A stretch of DNA of 64,000 bases, from the NCBI RefSeq assembly GCF_030848805.1, contig NC_092358.1:6882001-6946000 (forward strand). The letters are read 5' to 3'. Shown piece by piece: positions 12,822 to 26,200 of the stretch. This DNA is from Temnothorax longispinosus (taxonomy: Eukaryota > Arthropoda > Insecta > Hymenoptera > Formicidae). The position numbers and the translations under genes are program-made. Under the pieces are notes generated by a model that ran no database searches, was not told the origin of the DNA, and was given only the letters and a program-made list of their open reading frames with translations. Numbering within the stretch: position 1 is the first letter of the stretch; each line of letters opens with the position of its first letter.

Positions 12822-15800
12822 TAAGGGTTTCCAATAATAAAAAACGCTCCAGTCAATAATGCTTTCTACTAAATTATTCTTAAGCTCAGGATAGCTGATT
12901 CTTGTGAATAGGAAAACTTAAACTTTCCGGATGCCCGATGCCTGCTTCAGTTCTTCTAATCACTTAAGGTGTGAGTATGCGTACACGTGCGCGTGTGTGC
13001 GTGCGTGTGTGTGCATGCGTGCTCCCTCTCTGCGTATATTCTGACCCGACGTCCGAGAGGGAGAGAAATCCGAGTCCCTCATCTCGTATAATATCTTCTC
13101 TCTCCTTCGCTTTACTGCGTCTGCCGCTACCGTCGTCTCGTACCACTTGGCAAATGCTGGAGACGCGAAGTCGCCCCGACTGACCTTACTATTGACAAGG
13201 ACGCCTCCCCTGATTTATTAAGCCCGGAGCGACGTAAGGAAATGAGCTGCTGGTCGCACGATAAATACCTTAATGGAGAAGAATTTACGTGGGAATAAGG
13301 ACGCGAGCGCGGGCCCTTTCCTCGAGATTTCCGCCTAAAGCGGTACTTACATTGTCGTGGAACCACAGCCGAAATCACGCGTATACGTTCATGTCTCACG
13401 CTCACGTCTGATTTCGACCTGGTTCAACCATAATTGTAAAATCCGCTTAAAGAACGAAATTTTTCGCATATACGCTGTCTAAGATTAACGTTTCGATGAC
13501 AATTTGCTGAATTTGAATACAATAAGGATTTCAACCCCGTTATTAAAAGCATAAATATAGAACATGTTGGATGCAGATACAGAAGGTAGCCTGTCATGGC
13601 GAGACATATACACGCGGCGCGCAGTGAAAAATAGTGCCAATCATTATAAGTAAAGCATATCAACTCGTAACGCGAGTTCGTAAACAAAAAGTGTTTTGTG
13701 TTTTAAATTAAAAAGATACATGTGTATACACGTACATAAATAAATAAACTGGGTTGCAATAAAGGTTAAATTAATACGACCTAATTGATTAAGCAGTGGA
13801 ATGAAGAGTTTGATAAATAGAGCTATTTGTACAAAGAATTGTAGAATCGCTTCCAACCATGTATGTTGACGCGCGCGTTCTGTGGAAACGGAACAATTTT
13901 CCTCTTCAATTATCATCAACAACTCGAGGCGAAATGTAACCTACATCGTTTCCCGGGGAAAATGTTATAGTTCAAGGACCGCAACGCACTGAGCAACGAG
14001 CGGGATTCTGTTCGCAACGTAGTATGGGATCGACGCGCCGCGTCGCCCATGAGATTTGTCATAACGAGGTAGCGCCGCTAATTAATAGTTAACTCGGGCA
14101 GGCCGTGCGTTTTCGATGCTGCTCGCATCTCCGATTCTGGATGGACGCGCCACTCGAAGCACTCTCGGTGCTTCGAGCCAAGCGCGGTGACGGACGGCGT
14201 CAGGACTTAAGTGCGGCTTTACCAGAGCACGTGTCATCGGAGAAAGTGGTGGTTCAGCTTGAAACCGCTGGATCTATCGTTCAATTCGCTCTGACATTGT
14301 TTAAAATTATAGGAATATGAATATGACATTTAAGATAATAATACAACGAAAAATCATTAAGTTAAATATTAAGAATAATAAAAGTTTAGAATAATTTCTA
14401 AAAGAAATTCTGAAAGAATTTTCAAAATATTTTTATAAAATTTTTCTTAAAAACAATTATCAAAATATCAAAATGTTAATTATTAAATGAAAGATTAAAA
14501 TATATTTTATCATTGCGTTTACTAGAACTAGATTATAGGTAACATGTGAGATTCAGAAATGTTTCCTTGAAAAGAGAGAGAGGGTTTTCTGGTCCATTTC
14601 TGCTTAGCGAAAATGCGGAAACTCCGTCACTTTAGTTTGAAACTCCTTAATCTCCAACATCGAATATCTTGCTAATTAAATCTGAAATTAAATTTCCGTT
14701 CGTGCGCGCGCGCGCGAGAGTATAAGATTACATGAATATCTTGAAAAATAAAATTTGTTACCTATTTAACGCTTGTAAAATTTAATTTACCACACTATAT
14801 TAGATCTGAGTTTTAGTTAGTAAATAAATTGAACATTTTAGTTACCGGTCAAGATAGATTTCATGTTTAAAAAATGTCTTGACAGATACGGCGACGTTTT
14901 ATTAATTATGTTTATATCAGGATAGAAAATAATATTTTACTGTTATTACACAAGTTATCTGGATTTTGTATATTCTTTAAATTTGTAATTCTGTGTATTC
15001 TGTTGCAAAATCATTTATTTTATTGACCATTAGTATTGAGTTAATATTTAAGATTTTATCGTTTATCATTAATTGCTTGCTTAATTAATGATTCGTGGAA
15101 CAACGTGTAATAATATATGAAAGACAACAAAGAACGCATACACCGATGACATCACACTAATGATCGTATGTGTAAAACATGAGCGACGGTTATGCGAGCC
15201 GCAAAATTCCCAGAAGATCCTAGCCAAGTATTTCTTTAAATAGGTCATCCAGAGAATGCGTAGGAAATTCGATGAAAGTGAAACGCGAAAGTAAAATGTC
15301 AAATTACATTTTAGTCGAGACAAATAGAATTAAAGTTTCTAGATCAGATTAATATTAAAATAAATATTTATTTAAATTAACAAATTTTTATAAAATATAT
15401 AACATCCTTTACACGCGATTAATCTTTTAATCTGCATTAACAATTAAAATAATTTTTCTTTCCTGGATGCTTTGATAGTTAATTTTTTTAATGATTTTAC
15501 AATAATGTATTATTGTAAATGCATTCTTGGTCGACAGAAGTTTCATGAAAGTTTCACTTGAGACACCTGCGAAATGTCACTCTCGCAGGTAGGTAGTGTA
15601 TTATAGCAACGTAATTTTTAAAATGTTTCCGGGAACTAGCTTAATCAGGTTTACTTTCGAAATGTCAGAGAAACACGTGGCTCTGGTAAACCGAGAGGAG
15701 GGGAACCACACGCTCGAGTTACAGGTTACAAGGTTTATTCAGCTCGTCGGGCAATTCACAGAACGGTGACTTCACCCTTCCATTGACTTTGACGACACCG

Positions 15801-16742
15801 GGTCGCGAATTCCCGGAATTACACGCCCCGTATATATGTATGTACAATATATAGTACATAATAAAATCCGCATGCCCCAATTTCAAGACTCGTTTCGAAG
15901 AAACGCGGGTGTACCGTCCCTAATCCAGTCTCTGTATCAATGAAAGCTCGCGCTCTTCTCGGAAAGGCTCTCGACTACCTTATACTCGCGTGTGCTAGCC
16001 GTTCATTGATAACTATCGTTGTGGGGTATACGCCGTTATGTGGAACGCTTGTATACGTTTTAATTGATCTTTCGATTCTGGAAACATTTCTTATTGTTGA
16101 ATGAAGTAATAACACATCAATTATAATGCGTTACCTAATTGCTATAACAACATGCAGTTCTCGGTTTATGAGAATTTCTCTACCTCTTCTATATTAATTA
16201 AAATTAGTCGTTATTGTAGGGTATGAGATTCTGTATAAAAAAAAAGCATATATTTCTCGTCTTTGAAGTAGAAAATCCCAGTTTGTCATCCACGAGATAC
16301 GCCCGAGATGCCGTAACGTTTAGCTGCATCTACTAGGGTGCGGGCTAGTAGTAATAGCACCAGTATTGAGTCAGACGTCTCGGATGTCGGATCTCTCGCT
16401 GCTAAACTCTTGTTCTACTTTTTTATTCTTTCTTTTGCAACTTTCTCGAGGAAAGTTGTCGGTATTCAGTGGCCGATTTATTGATCTAGCCCATCATTTC
16501 AAGACTCTCTGGCCATGCCGAACTACCGAAGGATCCTTAAATTGTTTCTTCGGCGGATTTATAGGTATTTATATATAATATATTTTTTTTTCTCTTGCGA
16601 TAGTTTAGATGGTTGCAAATAAGATGATTGTTATATAATAGACGATTTTGTTTTTACTATTTCCGTCAGGGCTCTGCTAAAATCATCAAGTGTTTTATAG
16701 CGGCGCTCGTAGGCGCCAGGCGTTCACATACGTTTATAGCAT

Positions 16743-16850
16743 ACTCCCCTCCTCCTCCTCCTCTTCCTCCTCCTTCTCCTTCTTCTCTTTCTCCTTCTCC
16801 TCTTCCTCCTCCTCCTTCTCTTCCTTCTCCACCTCTTTCCTCTCCACCCA
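16743..16850. repeat. (TCC/TTC)n polypyrimidine tract
   Basis: Over 100 bases of nearly pure pyrimidine on the + strand. The mirror-like purine/pyrimidine strand bias could adopt triplex (H-DNA) structure. Frames across it read as Ser/Phe, Pro/Ser or Gly/Glu strings and are not genes. Confidence 0.8.
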
Positions 16851-19800
16851 TGCGCCTTCAACCCCAACGCCGGTGTTACAACTCCCTCACTTACACGCAG
16901 CTTCCTCGTATATCTTTGAGAAGGATTTGAGAACTTGCCAACGCGACACTCGGTTTATTCTGACTCGCGTCGCGACGCCGTATTTCCTTCGATTTCCTTC
17001 TCGTTGTCTTCGACTAATTTTCGCAGGGACGAACCTTGTTCCAGATGGATTCTCCGGAGCCTCTCGTTCAATGTTCTCGTTGGCCTCGTCGTTGGCGCTA
17101 TTGTTGCGGACGCTACTGCATCTTGTAACTTTACGACAACCAAAATCTTTCTTTACAAGGAAACTAAAAAAACTCTTTTATAATTTTATAATAAATTGTT
17201 GTTTCTCTTTAAAAATTTTAGAAATAATAATTTATAAAACAAATATTTACAAATTTTTAAAGAAAAAGATTTTTTAACTCTATAACAGTTGTACATAAAA
17301 TCGTATTTATTTTTACACAGTGAAACATTAAAACATTAAAAAACCTTATACAATTTTTTCTGTTCCGAGAAAGTGCAGATTCTTAAACTTAATAGAATTT
17401 TAAGAAATCTTTTCTGCAGAGTGTTATCACGTACATTTTTTCTATAATTTCTTATTAATTCTTTATAAAACAGAAAATTAAAAGAAGCTTTGGCAATATT
17501 ATATTAGTTTGGCAATAGTAATTTGGAATCATGCGTTCCATAATCGCGTAATTGTTATTCGACATCGCGATTCGTGCATTCGCGCAGCTTCGGTCTGCGT
17601 GACTGATGTCGGGATTGTCGGGGTGGGTGAATCTTCGAATCGTCCGTTCGTGACATGGCAACCGATTAATCAGAAAAACGACCCGATTGCGACTGGCTGC
17701 GATCTCCGATCGCCGCAATTTACGATTGGGTCGATTGACGCAAATATTTGCTCGGCCGTTACTCACGAAAACACCATGTGACTCTTTCTTCTACTGCCGA
17801 ACTCTCCGCGAGTTTTTTCATATTCGCTTTCGCGCGCAGCTGCAAGAAGTGCATTACTCTGCGAAATATTGAAGTCTTGATCGAAAAATACTTTGCCGAG
17901 GTTGTCGGAAAGTTCATTATTTGGTGACTGACAAAAACGGCTTATTCGATTTGAAAAGATTGAGAAAGATCTAGGAACAAAAGAAATCAAGTATAAAGTG
18001 AAATTGACAAACTATATTCAAATTTAACATTCTATTTTATTGGTTGAGTATTAATATTTAATTATGTTAGAATTGAAATTAAAATCGGTTAATTAATTTA
18101 ATCCTGAGTGTTTTGTTTATCGATATATAATTTTGTTTGAATAATATATAATTTAATTAAAATATACACTTTGTGTGAACTTAGTTATTAGCAAGTAATT
18201 AACGCTTTTACCAAAAATTTACTAATCGGAATTTATTTTGATTAATTATGATGCGAGTAAGAGTTTATATATTATACGTATTACATTATTAAGGAATCGT
18301 TTTATTAATCTCAGTTTTTTTAAATAAAATAATCGTATTTTTAATATGTAAATTAATAAGATTTCATGGTATTAGTAGTAAATGCTTAATGATCATAAGG
18401 GTTTGCGAGATAATGGGATGGTACAGGATATAACAAAAAGGAGACTAACACCACTTAAAAGACTGGAGGTCATCAGAATACGAACTCGAAGGCGATAGGT
18501 AAATACCACTAATAACAAACGTTCACATGTTTTAACACATGCAAATTTATACGTACAAATTAATAATTAGTATCTAATATGACATAATAACACTGAACAA
18601 GACACTGGACAATTATCGACAAATAATCAAGGATTCGCGGTTGAGAGATAATATACGATGATTTTCTATAGGAAGCAATGAAAGGGAGATTGTTTCGCGA
18701 TTAGAAGACCGGGGGTTATCTGAACGAGCCTAATACAAGCCTACGAGCCAATAAATAGCATTAATAGCATCGTCTTCACATTATAGGCTGCGTGTAAACG
18801 CATGGGGGCACGGATAAATGTGTGAAAGCGGATGGGAGAGGGATGAGAGGCCAACAGAAGAGAGGTATCCAGCTATAATAGCCGCCTACATGCTCCAGCG
18901 AAATTACCTTTCGATCTATTTGCCTCCAGAAAGCATCGGGTTACGTCAGTCGCCGCACTAGCCATTGGACGCTCGTTATTAGCGAACGTTTTTAGCTTGC
19001 GTTTACGATCAATAGATCGTTCACGAGATGACGCATCGACCGGACGCATATGTGAGAATCGATAAAAACGAAAAAAAATAATAAATAAATAAAGAGAGAC
19101 TTCAGGTTAAAATCTTTTACTTTAATCTGACGTGTTTGATAATGTTTATTACAGTGTTTTTTGACGCTTGATAGTAATGAGCCCTTGCGAAAGTCGTGCA
19201 TTGTTCTCCATGAATATAATCGAAAAATAGCGGAAAAATGGAAGCGGCGCACGTGGTGTGCATGCACTTAGGGCGCAAATTGCTCCACGCAGCATTTCAG
19301 TAGTAATTCAATATATTTGGCAGACAGGGCGGTATCTGCAGCTCCTTATTTCACTCACGGCGAAAATAGGTTGGCACAATTTAATTTATTTCTGTTTTGG
19401 TCTATAGCAAAATTCGTAAGCTTTCAGCCCGGCGCGGCGCGAGCAAGCTCATTCATCATAATACACGGGAAAGCGGTAACTACGTTCCCGTGTAAGCCGG
19501 CGCTTTTCAGCTTACAATTAGTGAACTCATTTGCGAGACTACGCAAACGAGTAACGCCAACTCGAGAACCGGATGTACCCTAGATTCCGGCTAGGGAAAG
19601 AAAAAGTATAAAGGACAGGTTCGCGCTCGTAGGGTGAATATACCGGCGAGATGAGATAAGACGGTATCGCGATTCGCGAGTAAGTGTCTCGCACGTGCCG
19701 CTTGCGCCTCCCACCCCCTCTCCTCTCTCTCTCTCCTTCCACGATGGATAATATATCGCTCTGTTCTCGCGCACCTACCCGTCGTGGATGTCACTCCGCT

Positions 19801-21358
19801 GTACTCTCGACTAAAGTCTCGTACCTGTCCCACTTACAACTTCGCAGGACGGATATCCTCGACGGGCCTTTCATGGGATTCGTTGGACGGAGAACTTTCG
19901 TTTCACGTTGTAGAAGTCGCCTGCCTCGCGGCTTGATCAACCGTCAATTACCGGCTTGTATCTCCGGCCGTTCTGCGTTCAGTGTGTTTACGTCGTCGAC
20001 AAAGGAGCTCAATCCACGAAGGCCGCAAGGGATTTTTAATTGATTCAAAAATATATACGTAGGTTTCTTAGCTCAAGATAGAAATTATGAAATGGTTATC
20101 GTAATCGCGCGGTACTTTGACATCAAGCTTTTGCTTAATTTACGAGGAAAAAATATAAGTTACAAATATCAGGTATAACGATTGATTACTTTTCTCTACC
20201 GAATTAGATATAAAATCTTCCGTTTGAGTAGAAGCATTTGTGATACAGAGCCTCTCTTTTTTACATTTATCGCCCTTTCTGGATACCCTCCGGTCCATCC
20301 CGCCCAACACTCGCGAGTTGTATTAATCATTAATCATCGTCAAATCGAGCGCGGCACACCACTCGATCGTGCAGGTCATGATCGAGACGCATTCGAACCC
20401 AGAAGCATTCTGTCGACATACCACGATCCGCATGTTCAAGAATACACATGTACAGTGCCGCCTAATAAATTCGCAAATGTGACACTTTTGTAGACTAATG
20501 ATTCTCGTTTAACCGCAAGCTTTCTTCAGAACTCATAACGATCGTATGTCAAAGTCTTTCAAAGATGACAGATTTACCGCGAAATAATCTTCGGCGCGAG
20601 CAACGAACCTTAATTTACATTCATTTTTTAATGGATCTTTTTCTCGAGTAAACTTTTTAATGTAGTTTAAATCTGAAATATTCAGAGGAGACGTCTGGTT
20701 CAAAATAGGAGTTAAAGAACTTAAAGGAGCAGGTAGGATCTACATGATCAAATTTCTGTCCAGGAAAAAATAATTTGCGAAAATTTGTATACGATGTAGG
20801 AGACTGCTTTCGCGTGTTTTTACCTTAGCGTAAAGTACGTTTGCTTGCACCTTCCGCTGTGAGAGCCTCTTACTTCGGTCATATTCACGGGTATACAAGG
20901 TACACTAATCAGATCGGAGCGAAGTTTATGCACGAGAGAGGTCGCATGTCCAGGCGAGGAGTTTGTATTGCAACGATCTTACAAGTCCGGAGAATGAATC
21001 CGACACAATTCACCCATTAGAGCACCAATCTCTCACCGGTCTCTCGGCCAGTCAGTGCCGGTCTTGTACTTATACGGGAGAGTAAATTGAAATGGAATAT
21101 TTAACGGAAATCTTTACAGTTCAGTTCACTTGCAGTAAAGAAATAAACTTAAAATATATGTAGATTTCTTATTGTATCTCTTATTTGATGAGAAACTATT
21201 GTAAAGAATTTATTTCAAAAAATTATTATAGAAGGTATATGCAAAATAAAATTAGAAATGAAACGTTTGAGCGCCGTTTCTTTAGGAAATTAATTGGGAC
21301 GATGATCACAGAGCCACTACTCTAATCTTGAATTACAACGTAGTATCATTCTTCAGAA

Positions 21359-21363
<5 letters not shown>

Positions 21364-21408
<45 letters not shown>
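21364..21408. repeat. (TC)n microsatellite, about 45 bp
   Basis: An uninterrupted TC dinucleotide run, one of the longest pure microsatellites in the window, within intron 1. Confidence 0.9.
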
Positions 21409-21412
<4 letters not shown>

Positions 21413-21790
21413 ATGTGATTCTTGCGTTATTACAGAGCTCGACGACAGGATATACGTGATTGTGACTTATTCTTGAGTAAAGCTCGAGTTATCTGCTCCC
21501 CCTTCCAGCAAACACTTTAATTGCAATTAAGATGAAATGGATCGTATAGCGATACGACCCTCGAGATTGATGTAGGCGGAAGCAGACGGTGTCTTACTTT
21601 GCGCGACGTATCGTAAAGGGTGAAAGGTTAATTTGTCCACGTTTGCAAACGTGCGCGATGGCAATGTACCTTCCTGAAGCCGCAACGCGAACGCCCACGA
21701 CGCGACGCATACATACCATCGGTCACACGTGCGCCATACAAGTACAAGGTGAGGGGTGCCGGAGATAGCTACGTAGACGACAGTCATCTT

Positions 21791-22145
21791 CGTCGTTATC
21801 GTCGTCGTCGTCGTCGTCGTCGTTGACGTCACCGAACGAAATGGCGCTAACGTGACGTCACCGGGGACGCCCGCTTCCCTCCGCAACGTTCCCCTTGACG
21901 CCGCTCTTCGTTCCGCAATGTTCTGACGCCACCCTCCCCCGCGTGCCGGGGGATGCCCGGGTCTCGCTGCTGCGGGGTGGGGGCGGTGACGACGCCGGCT
22001 GGGCGCCGCGACGCTCGTCATGGGGTTCGTGGGGGATTTTTGGCTGTTGCCGTCGTTCGGCGAGCCGGCGACACCAGGAGCCGGTATCTCGAGTAATGAT
22101 CGCCGCCAGGATTACGACGCCCTCCTTCCTAAAAACATGTGTATG
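21791..22145 (+). promoter_or_regulatory. cac: GC-rich island with twin CRE palindromes; candidate alternative promoter/enhancer of cac
   Basis: A TCG trinucleotide run (21791-21822) leads into two perfect TGACGTCA cAMP-response elements at 21824-21831 and 21853-21860, 29 bp apart. About 250 bases of GC-rich, CpG-rich DNA follow. An ATG at 22020 opens a frame rich in ordinary amino acids that meets possible donors at 22139 (phase 2, weak) and 22146 (phase 0). CREB/ATF binding to TGACGTCA is well established. Promoter or enhancer function here is inference from the motif pair and the island. Confidence 0.4.
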
Positions 22146-23220
22146 GTAATTGATTCGATTGAACGAGACGGCTTTTGGTTGACGGTGGACTACTCAGCCG
22201 GAATAAATCAGATCTTCCTCGATCGACGGTTATATATCGTGCCCGCTGTACCGAATCCGGATGCAATAATTGACGGTTGCGATTCAACGCGATAATACCC
22301 TTCGTCAGCGATGGTTGTAATCGCGGTGTTTTGCGCCCAGGAATCGATTGAGCAATCTGAGTCTGTCATCCGAGTGTTTCGCGCGTTATCGAATACCGCT
22401 ATTAGCGGTTGCACGATGGCATCCGATAATTCAAGATGGCTTGCACGCGGTTATGAATAGACGGCGCGCGAGATGAGAATGGTTATTTGGGAGTTGCGAC
22501 GGATTTAGAAATCTGTGCGAACTCCTGAAGGTGCAATTTCTCTTAATAATGAAATAACGGCGAGTCTGCATGGCCGTATAAATAAATTGATAATAATTGA
22601 GTAACGATTTATTCGATGTATGGATATATGCAACACACACGCCTTTCAAGAACGGTGAATGTGAATTAAATGAAATAGATGGAATTGAATAGCCAGACCT
22701 TTCTATTGTCCAGAAAGAAACTCAATGTTTTATTAGAACTCGCGAATTAATTAGAGAAGAATCGCGTCGTTCTAACGCAACGTATATAATAATTACGATA
22801 ACGTTTATTTTATATGAGCATTCTGTGTACTAATTTTGTGATGAAATTACCCGCATCTTAATTTAATATTGTTCATTATGGGGAAGATGTTTACTCTCCT
22901 ATATGCGGAATAAGTCGAAGGGCAAGCACGTGCGCGCCAAGATATCGAGTCGATCGCTGAAGATTATGTCAAGATTATATGTTAAAACGAGAGCAGAAAG
23001 GGGTTGATATTTTCCATGTATTAATATTCCACCGATCGAATTGCCTTTCGGTCGAATGTACATACGTTCAACACAGACGTACACCCAACGCACAAAAGTG
23101 ACCGAGTGGCTTCCCGGCAAAACGCACGCCGGTGAATCTGTGCGTGGCGAAAGCTAGACCTGGCGCGTGGACCGATAACACTCCGAAAGAGTTTCACGTC
23201 TCTCGCGAAAAGGGAAAATA

Positions 23221-23299
23221 ATGGCGCGGCCTTGCGACGCGATGGAGGACGGCGGCGGCGGCGTCGCGTTGCTGCCTGCCCGTCGATCCGGAATCGAAG
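23221..23299 (+). other. GC-rich segment with short ATG-initiated Gly-rich frame (possible alternative first exon)
   Basis: ATG with A at -3 and G at +4 starts MARPCDAMEDGGGGVALL, followed by a possible but poor donor (AAG|GTCAAT) at 23300. The exon would end in phase 1, which does not fit exon 28545. The Gly-rich composition resembles CaV2 N-termini, but this is weak and I do not call it a gene. Confidence 0.15.
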
Positions 23300-26200
23300 G
23301 TCAATTATTTTTAATGTTCCTTCGCCTCTCTTTCGTCGGTGCCCGCCGGCTGGCCACCTAATACATAAATATTGTACGCCCGACTCAAAGTTCGGCATTT
23401 TCAATCTATCATGCTTTCCCAGTTAATACCATCAGATATTCTCGAACGAAGTAAGTTACGATTTAACCGTGTCATCTTTTCCAATTGCCAAACGGGGTAG
23501 ATAAATAGAATTTTAAGTATATCAATAAATAATTGCACACACGACAGTATAAGATTTTGTTGGTGAAAAATTAGAAAATAGATATCGCAGCGTCTATCTC
23601 ATTAATTTATCGAATGTAAGCTTATATTTAATATTTAAGACTCCTAGAAGAAAAGAGATTGAATATTTCTACAGTTGTAATTAAATTGCAACGCAAAGAA
23701 TCAAATTTCTCTTCGATCTATCATTTCAGTGCAACGTTGCCCCAGTCTTTTTATGCATATAAATTCATACTGTACCGACGTTCGCTAAAGATATTCGTCT
23801 CTTAGAAATGTGCATAATTAACGAAACGGATTACCGACGAATAATATAACAAATCGATAAGCTCTCACTCCGCGCAATCCCCGACGAGCTGGGGGTCAAG
23901 ATAGAGAATTAGTATTCTTCCATAAATCCTCTCTCGGAACTCTTTGAGAATAATTTATCTTGCTCCAGGTATATTTCAGGGGAACAAATACCCTTTCTTT
24001 CATGCCAGTTGCTTAAGATACTCGACTGAGACTAACGTTTGTAGCTCGTGCTCGTTACTTCAATTAGAAAGAATCAGGATCCTTCCTCCTTATTTCCGCG
24101 AACTTCATTGCACCGAGCACTTTTTATCCGGTTAAAGTAATTTTTATTTAGTTTGCCTTTCTTACGGCGATATTCCTTCAGACTTCAGACACACAATGTT
24201 TGACTCTTAAGAACTGGCACGTCCAAACTTATCATTTCGCCAAATAAGCCCTTTTCATGTGGCTACAAATCTCGCTGTTTTTTTTTCTCTCCCTCACGGG
24301 TCACGAGATAAAAATAGCTGGAAGTTAAGCCTTACATCACCTCCCCGAAGGCTATTTTGAAATAGTTTCTGCAGAGTATGTTTAACGGTTGTTTCTACGT
24401 TAAATGTCACCATGCCGCTGTTTCATCAATCTATTTTTCAAAATTGCAGACATATTTTATGTTTTTTTATTCTATTTAGAGAACATTTGGCAAGGTTCTT
24501 AAAATAAATACATTGTTATTCATTATTACTATTATTAATTAAAATATTAAATTTAATCTTATAAGGAGACTTCGCAAAGCTGGATTCGATAACGTTTTTG
24601 CGTATAAGTGGCTCTTATCTACATCCTCTACCACGCTGCGGCTTTCTCTCCAGTCCCGAAATATTCACGACTGAATATTTATGAAGTAATGGCCAGATGA
24701 AATGGACGGGGGGGAAAAAATTCGATCGAGCTCTCCCGCTCGGCAAGTATTAATTACTATCGACGAAAAACAGGGGCGTCCGGTAACACGAACATTTGGC
24801 ACGACTCGCGTCTCACCGTTATTTGCTAACCAGCAAAAAACTGCACCTCCGGCAGCGACGCGTTGCAATAACGTTGTTGCATAAATCGTGATCTACCTTC
24901 GTAGAGAGTCCTCGTCCCGCATGCGGTAATCCACATCTCGCAAGTGCCAGGACCGCCCGCGCGTCTGTTTTACACGAACAAGCATCGTCCGAGGATATTG
25001 CACATCGGAATCTAATAATTGCGATGGCGATATCAATTTCCGGTAACGTGACAGACTTGAGTTGTAATTATATCGCGCGTCTATGAGAAATATATTTTGT
25101 AAATTAATATGTGAAAATGTATAAAAGAGAGACGACTTGAATTTTACTTCGACTTAAGGATTCGCGCAATAGAATCTATTGAGAAATAAAAGATTACAAG
25201 GAAAATGTGATTTTATTTATTATTATTATGTAAGATTAAATTCTATAAGATTAGAGATCGCAAAGTAATCATAGAGGGTAATAAAGACGGTCTAATTTCT
25301 TGTATGGGCGAGAATGTATTTCGCTATTTTATTAATGATCAACTTAAACTCTCGCCTAATCGCCGAAGAATTATACCTGTTGCTGATGTAACAATCTGTA
25401 TGATCGCAATTGAATTGTTCCATTACGTATATTGCTCTACTTAACGGCGTGCGTCCTTGTAAAACGGACACACAGACGAGTCGGCGGTTCATTTTCGAGA
25501 GTAGTATTGATCCCACCGTTACAGAACAAACTGGATCAATTATTTCTGTCCTGTTCTCAATAATTCAGCGATGTTAGGCCGAGGCACGGACAAGCACAGA
25601 CGGCCAACAATCGCAGCCTGTTATGTCCATTTTTCGATATTTTATGCAAACTTCCTGGTATCCAATTTAGTCTTGGATATAGAAAAACAAGATACCTATA
25701 ACTTTTTAATTATATCTAACGAATTAATATAATTTCTCGAGACAAAAATAAATTATTTTAGAGTAATTTGTACAATTGGCACTATATAAAACTCGTATTT
25801 GGAGATAGTATTTTTCTAATAATTCAAATGTATTCAATTCAATCTTGTTGATTGGGGATGTAAAATTGGTCAGGTGTTAAGCAACAAGTGATAAATCATG
25901 AGAATCCGATATAACAATATGTTTAACTTCTTGCGTGTTTAATCCAAAGCTATCTCTAAAAAATGAGATAATTTCCTTTCTTATTTTTAAGCTTGACGAT
26001 TTCGCCGTGGCTGGCATTATGATTATTTTTTACAAGTTTTATTTTACCGGCACCGCTTTGTCGCTCGCCGGTCGGAGATGGCCGAAGAAAAGAACTGGTT
26101 CGTAAAGCTGGAAAAAAGGCACGGTGGTAGTAAGTTGATATAAAATTGGCGGGCGCTCGCTATCCGTACAATTCGATCCCCCGGATACATGAAATCGGAC

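Noticed and set aside
16690..17277. 195-codon + strand frame
   Set aside because: Begins in the polypyrimidine tract (poly-Ser) and continues through AT-rich intron; no motif.
21527..22021. 164-codon - strand frame in the intronic CpG island
   Set aside because: Contains poly-Thr from the TCG repeat and Arg/Pro-rich stretches; no recognisable domain or splice context. Low stop density is explained by GC content.
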